Shown here piece after piece: positions 17,215 through 26,022 of a stretch of 55,181 nucleotides of DNA; within the stretch, counting starts at the first letter, position 1, and each line of letters starts with the position of its first letter. This DNA comes from an uncultured Agathobacter sp. Its GTDB lineage: Bacteria > Bacillota > Clostridia > Lachnospirales > Lachnospiraceae. A model generated the notes under the pieces. That model was not told the DNA's origin. It saw only the letters and a program-made list of their open reading frames with translations, and made no database searches. The stretch is taken from positions 1-55,181 of the forward strand of contig CAJUND010000020.1 of assembly GCA_910587655.1 (NCBI GenBank), in the 5' to 3' direction. Both the position numbers and the translations under genes were made by a program.

Positions 17215-18621
17215 TTATATATCCTTTACTTTCCATGTTCCCCCAAAATCCGCCCCAATCCGTTCAATCCGGTGCTGGTCTTTCAGTTTCCTAATGTTGT
17301 ACTCTACGCCGGATATGGAAATACCGGCTTTTTCTGCAATTTCTTTTGTTGTGATTGCGGGGTTTTCCTGTATAAGTTCAAGTATCCTCTCCTTAGTTGT
17401 CTCCTTAGTTGTCTCCTTAGTTGTCTCCTTAGTTGTCTCCTTAGTTTCTTCTCCCTGATTCGAACCATAATTCAGATTCTTCAAAATGACAGTAAATTCC
17501 ACTCTTGATGACAAAAACTGTGGTTTTTTGTCCTCTGAATAATTATAAGTATTCTGGTATGCACCAATAATCTTATTCAAACCACTGCCCTTCCGTTCCA
17601 TATATCCCAGCCGCTGAAAAACATCCGCCAGAACCGGGTTTCTCCTAGTAGAAGGAATCGCGTCAATGATGCGCTCCTGTACCAGTGTTCCGTCCGGCAT
17701 TCCCCCCGGAGAATATATTACCATGCGGTCATCAAATATATCTATATGGACTTCACTTCCATTTACAAGATAATCGCGGTGAACCAGTCCGTTTACCAGA
17801 GCCTCAAAATAACTTCTTTCACAGTATTCCGGCATGTCAATTCTGGAATCCGCTGTTTTTTTCCACATCATTTTTGTATTTCTCTTTATAAACGCTGTTC
17901 CGTCATTTAATAAGGAAATCAGGCTGCCGGAATACTCCGCGTCATCCAGTGCATCCATGACGCCGCCTGCCTTGTCCAGTCCGTTCCATCTGGTACAGAA
18001 AACACGGGACCAGCGAATCGGGGAATCATCTGCCAGTAACGCTCCCGCATTTGTCAGCATTCCTTTTTCGTCCACCAGCCCAAACGATACCAGTTCTTTT
18101 TCATCAAGGCTTTCACCCGTCCATGACCTATACCGTTCCCGCAGTTTGGAAAAAGCAAAATCTTCTATATTGTAGGTAGTGCTTAACGAATCATAGGAAG
18201 AATTCTTTCCCCTCAAAACTAAACGTTTTAATTCAACGGCGCCTGCTTTTACACTTTCATTTCCCATCCGCACAAAGGCTTCCAGTATTCCGTTCCCCGA
18301 ATAATAATACGGTGTTTCGTCTCCCGGCAGAATATTTAACAAAATCAGCTTTTTTCCATCCTCTGTTTTATAAAAACTCAGATGGAACTCCGGAACCGGA
18401 TCCAGATGGGTTTTAATTAAATCGCTAATGGTTTCTGCATCTTGTTCCGCGCTTTCCAGCCCGGTAATCTCATCATCATCAGATATTCCAAACACCAGAA
18501 CCCCGCCAATGCCATTTGCAAATGCACTGACACTTTTGCACCAGCTTTTCGGTTTTTTCGTCTCTAATGCCACTTTTTTATCATATTCTGTTGCCTCGCC
18601 AATCAATTCCCGAATATCCAT
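17215..18621 (-). CDS. AlbA_2 (Schlafen-type) ATP-binding transcriptional regulator-like protein
   Basis: About 468 residues in three parts. First, an AlbA_2/Schlafen-like domain (KKPKSWCKSVSAFANGIGG, then VLVFGISDDDEI). Second, a GHKL-like ATP-binding part (YFEALVNGLVHRDYL, then DDRMVIYSPGGMPDG). Third, a C-terminal winged helix (NPAITTKEIAEKAGISISGV). Between the last two lies a short threonine/glutamate/lysine repeat encoded by a 12-bp tandem repeat at 17390-17449. The ATG at 18621 (MDIREL) follows GGAG by nine bases; an upstream ATG at 18636 has a weaker site. Family members are mostly uncharacterised regulators. Confidence 0.87.
   Translation of the reverse strand: MDIRELIGEATEYDKKVALETKKPKSWCKSVSAFANGIGGVLVFGISDDDEITGLESAEQDAETISDLIKTHLDPVPEFHLSFYKTEDGKKLILLNILPGDETPYYYSGNGILEAFVRMGNESVKAGAVELKRLVLRGKNSSYDSLSTTYNIEDFAFSKLRERYRSWTGESLDEKELVSFGLVDEKGMLTNAGALLADDSPIRWSRVFCTRWNGLDKAGGVMDALDDAEYSGSLISLLNDGTAFIKRNTKMMWKKTADSRIDMPEYCERSYFEALVNGLVHRDYLVNGSEVHIDIFDDRMVIYSPGGMPDGTLVQERIIDAIPSTRRNPVLADVFQRLGYMERKGSGLNKIIGAYQNTYNYSEDKKPQFLSSRVEFTVILKNLNYGSNQGEETKETTKETTKETTKETTKERILELIQENPAITTKEIAEKAGISISGVEYNIRKLKDQHRIERIGADFGGTWKVKDI
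17390..17449 (-). repeat. 12-bp tandem repeat inside the AlbA_2 gene
   Basis: Four perfect copies of the plus-strand unit TCCTTAGTTGTC (17390-17437) and a fifth imperfect copy. Read on the minus strand it encodes a Glu-Thr-Thr-Lys repeat linker between the ATP-binding part and the winged helix. Copy-number change would alter linker length without shifting the frame. Confidence 0.95.
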
Positions 18622-18720
18622 ATCACCATTCTCCATCGAACTTATTCCATACGATTATTATATTCATTTTTTTAGAATCCATCAACCTATTTTTGTTCCC
18701 AATAAATGACAGAGGCTTCC

Positions 18721-18748
18721 TTGCAGAAAATCACTTATGTGATATAAT
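18721..18748 (+). promoter_or_regulatory. Promoter of the decayed lipoprotein gene
   Basis: TTGCAG and TATAAT are spaced by 16 bp. The same AAAATCACTTATG spacer recurs in the promoter of the intact copy at 20507-20535. The promoter still faces the SpoU methyltransferase gene behind the pseudogene. Confidence 0.65.
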
Positions 18749-18783
18749 TTATGTAATATTTGTTCGCATAGGAGATTTTACAG

Positions 18784-19170
18784 ATGAAAAGAAAGAAATA
18801 ACTGCTGACAGTGAGCAAATAATAACAGAATATAACGGGACAGAGACAAGTGAAACTGAAGAAACAGAAACTTCCATTTTTTCTGCTTTGAAAACTTATG
18901 AGTTCTGTTTTACAAGCGGCATCGGCGGATGGATGACAACTCTTACCATTTTACCAAACGGTACTTTTTTCGGAGAATACCATGATTCAAACATTGGCGA
19001 GGATGGAATGGATTCAGTATAAAGAGCAGGAGGTAAAACCTGCTGGAAAAGAAATGGAAGGCGGCAGTATGCAGCCTCTTCTGGAAAATGACAAGGCAGC
19101 TGAGCTTACGCGGCTTCGGGTTTTTAAGCTGGCAGGCAGATTAAAAGGGGATTTATGGGTAAATTTATAA
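18784..19170 (+). pseudogene. Decayed copy of LprI-like lipoprotein gene
   Basis: This is a broken paralogue of the gene at 20570-21628. The ribosome site and first codons match (ATGAAAAGAAAGAAA), but one lost A gives TAA at codon 6 and the signal-peptide region is deleted. The sequence then follows the intact copy (ETSIFSALKTYEF, TTLTILPNGTFFGEYHDS). Next it jumps over roughly 570 bp to the C-terminal LprI segment (EWIQYKEQEV, then LQPLLENDKAAELTR-like text) in another frame. The tail supplies the upstream bases of the SpoU gene, whose start at 19155 overlaps it. Confidence 0.88.
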
Positions 19171-19979
19171 CAGTAAAAAATTTCAATCATCCAGTACTTG
19201 ATATCTATGCCAGAACACCGGAGGTACAGCTTCTCCGTTACCGGGAACCCAAACCAGGAATTTTTATTGCAGAAAGTCCAAAAGTGATTGAACGCGCATT
19301 GGATGCAGGATATGAACCAATCTCTTTTCTGATGGAGACGCAGCATGCCAAATTGCAGGAAGAAGAACTTTTGAAACGCTGCCCCGGTGTGCCGGTCTAT
19401 GCGGCAGAACCCGGAGTACTAAATGAATTAAAGGGATTTTCAATGACACGCGGTACGCTCTGTGCAATGAACCGTAAGCCGCTTCCTACCGTGCAGGAAG
19501 TGTGCAAATCTGCCAAAAGGATTGCCATTCTGGAAAATGTAGTCAACCCGACCAATGTCGGAGCGATTGTGCGTTCGGCTGCTGCGCTTGGCATGGAAGC
19601 AGTTTTGTTTACATCCGGATGCAGCAATCCCCTGTACCGGAGGGCAGTCCGTGTCAGCATGGGAACTATATTTCAGATTCCGTGGACAATTATGGATGCG
19701 GGGGAATGGCCCGGACAAGGCATGGATCAACTGCGGTCGCTTGGTTTTACAACGGCTGCCATGGCGCTTTGTGACAATTCCCTCAGCATTGATGATAAAC
19801 GGCTTCATTCTGTAAAAAAGCTGGCGGTCGTTCTGGGCACGGAGGGTGACGGACTTGCGGCAGATACGATTGCAGCATGTGACTTTAAGGTTCAGATTCC
19901 CATGGCGCACGGCGTGGATTCCCTGAATGTGGCGGCGGCAAGTGCCGTGGCTTTCTGGGAACTGCGGAAACGGCTTTGA
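19155..19979 (+). CDS. SpoU/TrmH-family RNA 2'-O-methyltransferase
   Basis: 274 residues. An N-terminal substrate-binding region (RYREPKPGIFIAESPKVIER) is followed by a SPOUT catalytic domain with all three motifs: NPTNVGAIVRSAAALG, AVVLGTEGDGL and IPMAHGVDSLNVAAASAV. These enzymes methylate ribose 2'-hydroxyls of 23S rRNA or tRNA; the exact target cannot be read from sequence. The ATG at 19155 lies seven bases after AAGGGG, and this ribosome site lies inside the remains of the lipoprotein pseudogene. Confidence 0.93.
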   Translation: MGKFITVKNFNHPVLDIYARTPEVQLLRYREPKPGIFIAESPKVIERALDAGYEPISFLMETQHAKLQEEELLKRCPGVPVYAAEPGVLNELKGFSMTRGTLCAMNRKPLPTVQEVCKSAKRIAILENVVNPTNVGAIVRSAAALGMEAVLFTSGCSNPLYRRAVRVSMGTIFQIPWTIMDAGEWPGQGMDQLRSLGFTTAAMALCDNSLSIDDKRLHSVKKLAVVLGTEGDGLAADTIAACDFKVQIPMAHGVDSLNVAAASAVAFWELRKRL

Positions 19980-20016
19980 GGAAAAAGGTAATAATATATG
20001 AAGAAAGGGTGATTAT

Positions 20017-20142
20017 ATGTTGACAATTTTATTTTGTCTGGCACTGGTTTGGCTGATATGGAAGATGGTTCTTTTAGGACTTAAGCTGACGTGGGGGATT
20101 GCAGGAATTGTGGTTTTGATTAAAGGGATTGTGGAGACATAA
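20017..20142 (+). CDS. Small hydrophobic protein, 41 residues
   Basis: A short open frame beginning MLTILFCLALVWLIWKMV with two hydrophobic stretches, after AAAGGGTGATTAT. The composition suggests a membrane micropeptide. Similar short leucine/tryptophan-rich proteins are common beside housekeeping genes in Lachnospiraceae. A possible remnant of a second copy is visible after the intact lipoprotein gene (about 21635-21670, similar wording TTTGTCTGGCGCTG). Function unknown. Confidence 0.55.
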   Translation: MLTILFCLALVWLIWKMVLLGLKLTWGIAGIVVLIKGIVET

Positions 20143-20251
20143 AGATTTTTCACCTCTTCCCGTATTTTATCGTGTGTTTCCATGGAGATTACCCCATCGT
20201 CGGTTTTTACCTCTATATGAAGTATATCAGTCTTTGGATGAATACTTTTCT

Positions 20252-20450
20252 TCATAGTTCCGTCAAGAGAACAGTATCTGCCAGTCCAGCTGCATTACTG
20301 CACGGCATAATCCATCCCTTTTCTTCAAGAGATTTGAGCGCACCATACAGCGTTCCGGCTCCGAGCACCAGCCGGCCATTCGTTTTTTCTTCAATAAACT
20401 GCATGATTGCATATCCGTGCTTTGGCTGATTAACCGAAAGCAAAACAAAA
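20252..20450 (-). pseudogene. PadR-family regulator fragment
   Basis: The minus-strand reading FVLLSVNQPKHGYAIMQFIE and then LGAGTLYGALKSLEEKGWI is the PadR winged helix, including the conserved HGY and TLYGAL motifs. There is no proper start codon with a ribosome site, the N-terminus reads into unrelated sequence, and the frame leaves homology after KGWI. I treat it as a decayed gene. No DUF1700-type partner is evident. Confidence 0.65.
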
Positions 20451-20506
20451 GTAATAAATATATTACTAACCGTAATATACGTCAAAAAAGAATTGTTTCG
20501 TTTGCC

Positions 20507-20535
20507 TATACAGAAAATCACTTATGAGATATAAT
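20507..20535 (+). promoter_or_regulatory. Promoter of the intact LprI-like lipoprotein gene
   Basis: TATACA and TATAAT are spaced by 17 bp, 34 bp before the start codon. The intervening AAAATCACTTATG is shared with the promoter of the decayed copy. Confidence 0.7.
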
Positions 20536-20569
20536 TTAAATAAATTTGTATATACAGGAGATTTTACAG

Positions 20570-21628
20570 ATGAAAAGAAAGAAAATAACTGCCATGATTA
20601 TGACAGTCACATTTGTTGCCACTGTATTCACTGGCTGCGGCACAAAATCAGAAAAAATGAATGACAACAGCAGTTCTGCAATGACAGAAGATAATATCAC
20701 GCAAAATAATGAAACGGAAACAATTGGAACAGAAACTACCGAGAAAGAAACAGAAGCTGAAAGAGAGACAGGAACCTCTGTTTTTTCTGCATTAAAAAAC
20801 TATTATTTTGAATTTGCAAGCGGTGCGGGCGGCTGGAATACAACGCTCACCATCCAGCCGGACGGCTCCTTCTCCGGGCAGTACCATGATTCAGAAATGG
20901 GAGTTACCGGAGAAGATTATCCGAATGGGACCATGGACCAGTGTGTTTTTCATGGCATGTTTACCCAGCCGGTTGCAAGGGACACGTATACATACCAGTT
21001 TAGAATTGATTCTATCGAGTATGACAAAGAACCGGGAACAGAAGAAATTATTGACGGAGTAAAATATATATATACTGATGTATACGGGTTAGAAGATGCA
21101 GAAGAAATTTATCTGTATCTGCCGGATATACCAGTTGCAGAACTGCCGCAGGAATATCTGGACTGGATTTATCGTCCTGATAAGACACAAAACACGCTGG
21201 GAACTTACGGATTATATAATTTAGCTGCTAAAGAGGGATTTACCAGCTATAAAATCAACGAAGAGGCATCGGATATTGATGCAGAGCTCTCGGCACTGGA
21301 AGAAGAAGCACAGAAAATAAACGACCAGCTTCAAAGCGGAGAACTTTCCCAGGGTGACATGAACCAGCTGTCATATGAACTATACCAGCTGTGGGATAAT
21401 GAACTGAACAGTCTGTGGAACCGGCTGAAGGAAAAACTGGATGCGGATGCTATGAAGCAACTGACAGAAGAAGAACGTGAATGGATTCAGTGGAAGGACA
21501 AGGAAGTGGAAACTGCAGGACTTGAAGCAGAGGGCGGCAGCCTGCAGCCGCTTCTGGAAAATGACAAAGCTGCGGAACTTACGCGGGACCGGGTTTATGA
21601 ACTGGCGGAAAAGTTAAAAAATGACTAA
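20570..21628 (+). CDS. LprI-like (DUF1311) lipoprotein
   Basis: About 352 residues. A lipoprotein signal peptide ends at VFTGC, then comes an acidic Thr/Glu-rich linker. A central beta region (TTLTIQPDGSFSGQYHDSEM) may form its own domain. The C-terminal LprI/DUF1311 segment reads LTEEEREWIQWKDKEV and then LQPLLENDKAAELTRDRVYE. LprI-type proteins are surface-anchored and have been linked to lysozyme inhibition in some bacteria; here that is only an analogy. The ATG at 20570 is nine bases after CAGGAG. A decayed paralogue with the same promoter lies 1.8 kb upstream. Confidence 0.85.
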   Translation: MKRKKITAMIMTVTFVATVFTGCGTKSEKMNDNSSSAMTEDNITQNNETETIGTETTEKETEAERETGTSVFSALKNYYFEFASGAGGWNTTLTIQPDGSFSGQYHDSEMGVTGEDYPNGTMDQCVFHGMFTQPVARDTYTYQFRIDSIEYDKEPGTEEIIDGVKYIYTDVYGLEDAEEIYLYLPDIPVAELPQEYLDWIYRPDKTQNTLGTYGLYNLAAKEGFTSYKINEEASDIDAELSALEEEAQKINDQLQSGELSQGDMNQLSYELYQLWDNELNSLWNRLKEKLDADAMKQLTEEEREWIQWKDKEVETAGLEAEGGSLQPLLENDKAAELTRDRVYELAEKLKND

Positions 21629-21759
21629 GATGGCGAATATATTTGTCTGGCGCTGATTTTGCTGATGCGTAAAAATGAAAAAACGTGTTTGCAGGGTTAA
21701 CAGAATCTTATGAATGAATTTTTATTCATTATATATGTAGAAAAAAACAGCGTACCTAT

Positions 21760-22206
21760 TCAACCTTGTTCATTTTTACTATTTCCCCCGAAACCACAAA
21801 ATAAGTAAATTCCCAATACAGCATTAAATCCCGTAGCAGCAAATACACTGAAGCGCTCTGGAATACCAAAAAAATCCCTCGGAACTATATTTGTTCCGAT
21901 TGCTCCCGCAAACATAAGGAGCAGTGCCATTGTCGCCCATAATGCCATAGAACGATACTTCTTGTCCCGATACCCGCCAACCATGATTACAACAAGTGAA
22001 ACCATGGAAAGCAGCACAACAAGTACTGTTACCACATAAATGTGCATAATATCCTGAAAAGTCCCTGCATTGCCGCTGTCTGATAATGGAAACATGGTAT
22101 AGCCTACATTTGATACCCAGTTCATTACGACAAAAAGATAAATGCCGATACAGATTATTTTATCGTTTAGTTTGGCATACCCTGGCCGCTGATGGAGGTG
22201 ATACAC
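21760..22206 (-). pseudogene. DUF998 membrane protein, N-terminally truncated
   Basis: The reading from MFPLSDSG through FQDIMHIYVVTVLVVLLS to FGIPERFSVFAATGFNAVLG is the C-terminal two thirds of a DUF998 multi-pass membrane protein. The expected first 60 or so residues are missing: the homologous part starts abruptly after an unrelated leader, and the only available start is a GTG at 22206 without a ribosome site. It is probably a truncated gene. Four transmembrane segments remain. Confidence 0.6.
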
Positions 22207-22337
22207 CCGCCCGTGTCGATCATCGCCGTGCCTCCCTCCATCCGCAGGTGGACATTAAAGGTGTCTTTTGTCTTATTAAGCAGATTTATCTGCCTTATTC
22301 GACAATCCTCCGATCTTCCCATCGGGTGTCAAAATTT
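22207..22337 (-). other. Gene fragments without an intact frame
   Basis: The minus strand shows two short protein-like stretches in different frames, ILTPDGKIGGLSNKADKSA and DTFNVHLRMEGGTAMIDTGG. Both lack starts and look like pieces of a larger gene. They lie between the DUF998 remnant and the gene at 22338, which supports a rearranged locus. Confidence 0.4.
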
Positions 22338-23174
22338 TTATTTTATTAAAGAAACATTAGCTTCTTCATTGGATTTTCTTAACATTTCTTCCATCGCTTT
22401 CACATATTCATCAAATGTCATAACCACAGAAGAACCCACAAAACTATAAAGAGTATTTACTGCATTTGGAAAAGCATTTGCTAATGCCTCCCGTAAAGTT
22501 GGTCCATTCTTCTCTGCCGCTTTAACTCTATCATCAATTTCTTTTTGTATTTCTTCTGCCGTCCTGACTGTTGCAAAACTGCAAGAGCCTTTCACCCCAT
22601 TTCGTTCCATTGTATTTTGTCCCATAATACTGCGGTCAAAATACACCGGCACGGATGTGTAGTCATTAAGACTTTGCTGCCACTTGTCCATCGAAAGGTA
22701 AGCCTCCCAATTTCCGGAACTTTTATACTCCTCCATAACATCCTTTATCGCCGTACTGTAGTCTGCCTTATCTAAATAAGTTTTCGCTCCTGTCTTTTCA
22801 AACAGGATATCTGCTCTCTGCTTATCTCCTAAAGATGTATTCCCCGTTTCCTGATTAAGCATCATAAGTTCAGCATAGCTACAATTTCTGGGATCTATAA
22901 TCCATGCATGGTGCTTCCTTTCAAATTCTTTTCCCTCTGCGGTCTTGCCCTTTAATATGTAGATTGGCGTATCATCCAAATAAATGTCTGAACGATGTAT
23001 CTCAACGCTCTCCCCTGTCTTTGGATTTGAAAAGGATATCAACGGTTCATTCACTTTACTTCCTCTGTTTATATCATCTATTTGAATATTAAAATTCTTG
23101 TTTAAAACTCTCTTTTTACCCGTCACATAATTCGAGTTAATTCCAGTATTATTATCAATTCCATTTACACTCAT
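22338..23174 (-). CDS. Hypothetical protein of a Lachnospiraceae-type family
   Basis: 278 residues, no signal peptide or membrane helix. It begins with a low-complexity asparagine-rich MSVNGIDNNTGINSN leader, as in several proteins exported or anchored by non-classical routes in Clostridia. A mixed alpha/beta body follows (EIHRSDIYLDDTPIYILKG, then HHAWIIDPRNCSYAELMML), and the tail is helical (DEYVKAMEEMLRKSNEEANV). A ribosome site GGAGG precedes the ATG. I do not recognise a named domain. Fragments of a possible relative lie directly downstream. Confidence 0.65.
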   Translation of the reverse strand: MSVNGIDNNTGINSNYVTGKKRVLNKNFNIQIDDINRGSKVNEPLISFSNPKTGESVEIHRSDIYLDDTPIYILKGKTAEGKEFERKHHAWIIDPRNCSYAELMMLNQETGNTSLGDKQRADILFEKTGAKTYLDKADYSTAIKDVMEEYKSSGNWEAYLSMDKWQQSLNDYTSVPVYFDRSIMGQNTMERNGVKGSCSFATVRTAEEIQKEIDDRVKAAEKNGPTLREALANAFPNAVNTLYSFVGSSVVMTFDEYVKAMEEMLRKSNEEANVSLIK

Positions 23175-23678
23175 TTTTCAATTCCTCCATTGTTATCAAT
23201 TATTTTAATGGTAGCTCCTCTGTCAAACTTCATGACAAACACCCCTTCGCTGTCATCCGCTAATAATACGAGTCAGCCTCCAAAAAAAGTTTCATTTCTC
23301 CTATCACCTACACAGCCGCCTCCTCACCTCCGGTCAGACTGCAGAGGCAAAGCATTATGTGCCTCCGCGGAATAGGGTGTAAAGATTATACCTATATATC
23401 CACATTTCCCTGCATCCTTTTGTAGACATGGGAGTACGTCAGGGATTCCCCACACGCCCACAAAACTTCCATTATCTGCTATTCACTTGGTGTAATCTCT
23501 TCCTTTGCCATACCGCTTTCAATTTATGTATCGGTCAATAGTCGTTAATCATTAAGAAGCATTGACGTTTTCACAGCATCACTCTTTGTCACATCTGTTT
23601 CTCCCCCGTTATGCCTGTTGTTTATTGAAAAAACCCCTGAATATGTTAAACTGGATATATTCAAGGGGGCAATACCAT
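23175..23678. other. Gene-free stretch
   Basis: About 500 bp with no frame I can support. A minus-strand patch near 23420-23460 (GESLTYSHVYKRMQGN) looks protein-like but is isolated and stop-bounded. The last 40 bases hold the ribosome site AAGGGGG of the lipoprotein gene at 23679. Confidence 0.5.
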
Positions 23679-24908
23679 ATGAAAAACTTTTTTCCTTCCA
23701 GAAAAAGCAAAATTCACATCACATTTTTATGCACATGCCTGATAAGCATAACCCTTTCCGGATGCCAGTCCGTACAAAACCATCTGGAAAAACTGATACA
23801 CGGAAAAATGAGCCAGACTACAACCAACTGCCGCGTCCTGTCTGTAGAAAATACAACCGGCGGCAGCCATTATATCTGTAAAAACAGTACTGACACATTT
23901 ATATACCAGAACGATAGTATATGTAATTATGACACAATGGAAGAACTGGTAAAAGCTGAAGACCTGGAATTTATGGCATGCAATAATGACGTTTTGTATT
24001 ATTCTGTTTCCGGCAATGGCGGACAACTGTTTTGTTATGACTTTTCAGAAAATACAAATACACTTATTACAGATGAATACCGGGTTACGGGAATGAAAGC
24101 GTACAATGGTGATGTTTTTATCACGCAAAGATTAAATGACGGCAATGGATACACAAATGGAAAGACAGCAGTACAACAAATATATGAAGTGATTTATTAT
24201 CATAAAAACGAAAAAGGAATATCTCTGAAAGACTGGGCAAAGGAACATAAAGGACAAATCATTTCGGATGATTATGAAGCATACGAATTTGAAGGATATG
24301 AAATCATTGCAGACCGTTCACTGGCGGAGGATAATCCCCCGCTCGTTTACATCAGAAATGAAGATGGATTTCAGTATTCCTGCTACGGCTACAATACTTA
24401 CCATAAAATAAACGGGGAATATCTCCGGTTAGGAATTGATGTAAAAAGTAAGTATCTTGGAAAAGAAAAAGAACTTTCAGAGATTTTGTCAGCAGATACT
24501 GCCGAGGCAGGCTTATCGCCAGCCCAGATTTGTTTTCATAATGATAAAGCCTGTATGATAGTACAGTATGGAAAAGGCACACCGGGATATCAGGAAAATC
24601 CAACCAGGAATTTTAAATCAATGGACGCCTTTTTTGAATTTTCACCAGAAACGGACGAATGCACTGAACTCTACCGGATTCTGGATGGCGAACAGATTGC
24701 CGGATATTCCTGCACGAAAAACTGCTTATATTTATTGCGCAATGACGGAGTATACAAACATGACCTGACAGCTGGAAGTGAAACGCTTGTATTTGAAAAT
24801 AAAGGATATGAGTGTCTTGCTTTTGAATATTTTGACGACAGGTTATTTGTTTTTCATAATCCCTATTCACCTGATGCCGAGGTGGAATTGTTGTCGGTTG
24901 TGGACTAA
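23679..24908 (+). CDS. Lipoprotein with possible beta-propeller body
   Basis: About 409 residues. The signal peptide ends in the lipobox ITLSGC. The rest alternates short beta strands with repeated spacing of tyrosine/asparagine-rich turns (for example DVLYYSVSGNGGQLFCYDFS and then CLYLLRNDGVYKHDLTAGSE), as in DUF5050-type or other propeller-like lipoproteins. The ATG at 23679 is nine bases after AAGGGGG; upstream in-frame ATGs lack such a site. It begins a plus-strand run with two immunity-like genes. Function unknown. Confidence 0.7.
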   Translation: MKNFFPSRKSKIHITFLCTCLISITLSGCQSVQNHLEKLIHGKMSQTTTNCRVLSVENTTGGSHYICKNSTDTFIYQNDSICNYDTMEELVKAEDLEFMACNNDVLYYSVSGNGGQLFCYDFSENTNTLITDEYRVTGMKAYNGDVFITQRLNDGNGYTNGKTAVQQIYEVIYYHKNEKGISLKDWAKEHKGQIISDDYEAYEFEGYEIIADRSLAEDNPPLVYIRNEDGFQYSCYGYNTYHKINGEYLRLGIDVKSKYLGKEKELSEILSADTAEAGLSPAQICFHNDKACMIVQYGKGTPGYQENPTRNFKSMDAFFEFSPETDECTELYRILDGEQIAGYSCTKNCLYLLRNDGVYKHDLTAGSETLVFENKGYECLAFEYFDDRLFVFHNPYSPDAEVELLSVVD

Positions 24909-24978
24909 TATGATATACTGGTCAAAATAGAGCCTTTTCTTTAAATTTTATACGATAGTTGTATCAGAGGGGGTATAT

Positions 24979-25437
24979 GTGGGAATAAAAGATATATTCA
25001 TTAAAAATAATATCATATTTCATTCTACGGATATACCGCATACTACATTGTTTCATTCACTGCCAGAATCCGTAGCCGCCTATCTGAATTGCATGGGAAA
25101 AACTATTAAACTACATGAAACAGAATACGGCAGTGCATGGACAGTCCTATATAATATAGAAGAAATTCTAAACTGCCAGGAAACCATTTGCAGCGAAAAC
25201 AGCCTTCTGGTTATTGGAAACGGACTGAACGGTGACTTACTTACTGTAAATCTGAATAACTGCCACATTGGATATATTTTTTCTGATGACTTATGGGAAG
25301 AAAACTATGATACCATTGAGGATATTTACTGTGAACTGCCATTTGGCATTGAAACCTTTCTTCATATGGCATTTGAGGATGACAACTATCCCATCGACGG
25401 AACTATGGCTGAGGAATTAAATACTACAATTATTTAA
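24979..25437 (+). CDS. SUKH-like (SMI1/KNR4) immunity-like protein
   Basis: 152 residues starting with GTG at 24979, five bases after AGGGGG; the ATG two bases earlier runs into TAA after three codons. The body fits the SUKH pattern: LLVIGNGLNGDLLTVNLNN is followed by HIGYIFSDDLWEENYDTI, and the helical tail contains IETFLHMAFEDD. It is followed at 13 nt by another small acidic gene, and the two end at a strong terminator. Confidence 0.65.
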   Translation: MGIKDIFIKNNIIFHSTDIPHTTLFHSLPESVAAYLNCMGKTIKLHETEYGSAWTVLYNIEEILNCQETICSENSLLVIGNGLNGDLLTVNLNNCHIGYIFSDDLWEENYDTIEDIYCELPFGIETFLHMAFEDDNYPIDGTMAEELNTTII

Positions 25438-25450
25438 TGGAGGAAATACT

Positions 25451-25930
25451 ATGGAAATACCTAAAATTGATGAATCAAAACTCCCTGCTGTAATGAAACT
25501 CATTGATGACGCTGCCCGCCTGATGGAGGATACGGACTGCTGTTTTGATGAAACCGCAGTGGAAGCAAGAAAAAAACTTGATACATACCAGAAGCAGCTG
25601 GTTGAAATCACAGGAAGAGAAAACCTTGACATAAAATCATTTATGGAATACTGGTCATATACGGATTTGGAAACAGCGGCAACAAAGGCTCTCCTGCCCG
25701 CCCCGGTAAAAACTGGATTAAGCGATGAACAGATTTCGGAAATGATATACCAGTTTTTCGACGGCGAATTTGAAAATGAATCTGACATGGATTATCTGCT
25801 TGAGGTCCTGGAAGCGGAAACCGGACTGGAAGACTTTTCAGATTATATATTTTATCCGGATAATGTCGGGCTTAATCCGGATGCCGCACCTGATGAAATT
25901 ATCGCAAAAGTTCTTTCTGACAGGAAATAA
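25451..25930 (+). CDS. Small acidic helical protein, immunity-like
   Basis: 159 residues, very acidic, mostly helical. Readable features are KLPAVMKLIDDAARLMEDTD near the start and EMIYQFFDGEFENESDMDYL in the second half. A GGAGG ribosome site lies ten bases before the ATG. Its place directly behind a SUKH-like gene suggests a partner or second immunity protein. No family recognised. Confidence 0.65.
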   Translation: MEIPKIDESKLPAVMKLIDDAARLMEDTDCCFDETAVEARKKLDTYQKQLVEITGRENLDIKSFMEYWSYTDLETAATKALLPAPVKTGLSDEQISEMIYQFFDGEFENESDMDYLLEVLEAETGLEDFSDYIFYPDNVGLNPDAAPDEIIAKVLSDRK

Positions 25931-25933
25931 AAG

Positions 25934-25971
25934 AACCGGAAGACAGAAATTTCTTGTTCTGCCTTCCGGTT
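25934..25971. terminator. Bidirectional terminator
   Basis: A 14-bp stem with one mismatch (AACCGGAAG plus CAGAA against TTCTG plus CTTCCGGTT) and an 8-nt loop. T tracts follow on both strands. It separates the plus-strand gene ending at 25930 from the minus-strand gene ending at 26023. Confidence 0.9.
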
Positions 25972-26022
25972 TTCTGTATCTTTTTTACTAAAAAACAAAT
26001 AGCAAATTTATTTAATCAAGAT

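Noticed and set aside
20013..20255. Minus-strand 80-codon frame beside the PadR remnant
   Set aside because: It overlaps the 41-residue plus-strand gene, has no ribosome site, and reads no recognisable family. The stretch MKKSIHPKTDILHIEVKTDD may be a decayed piece but cannot be supported.
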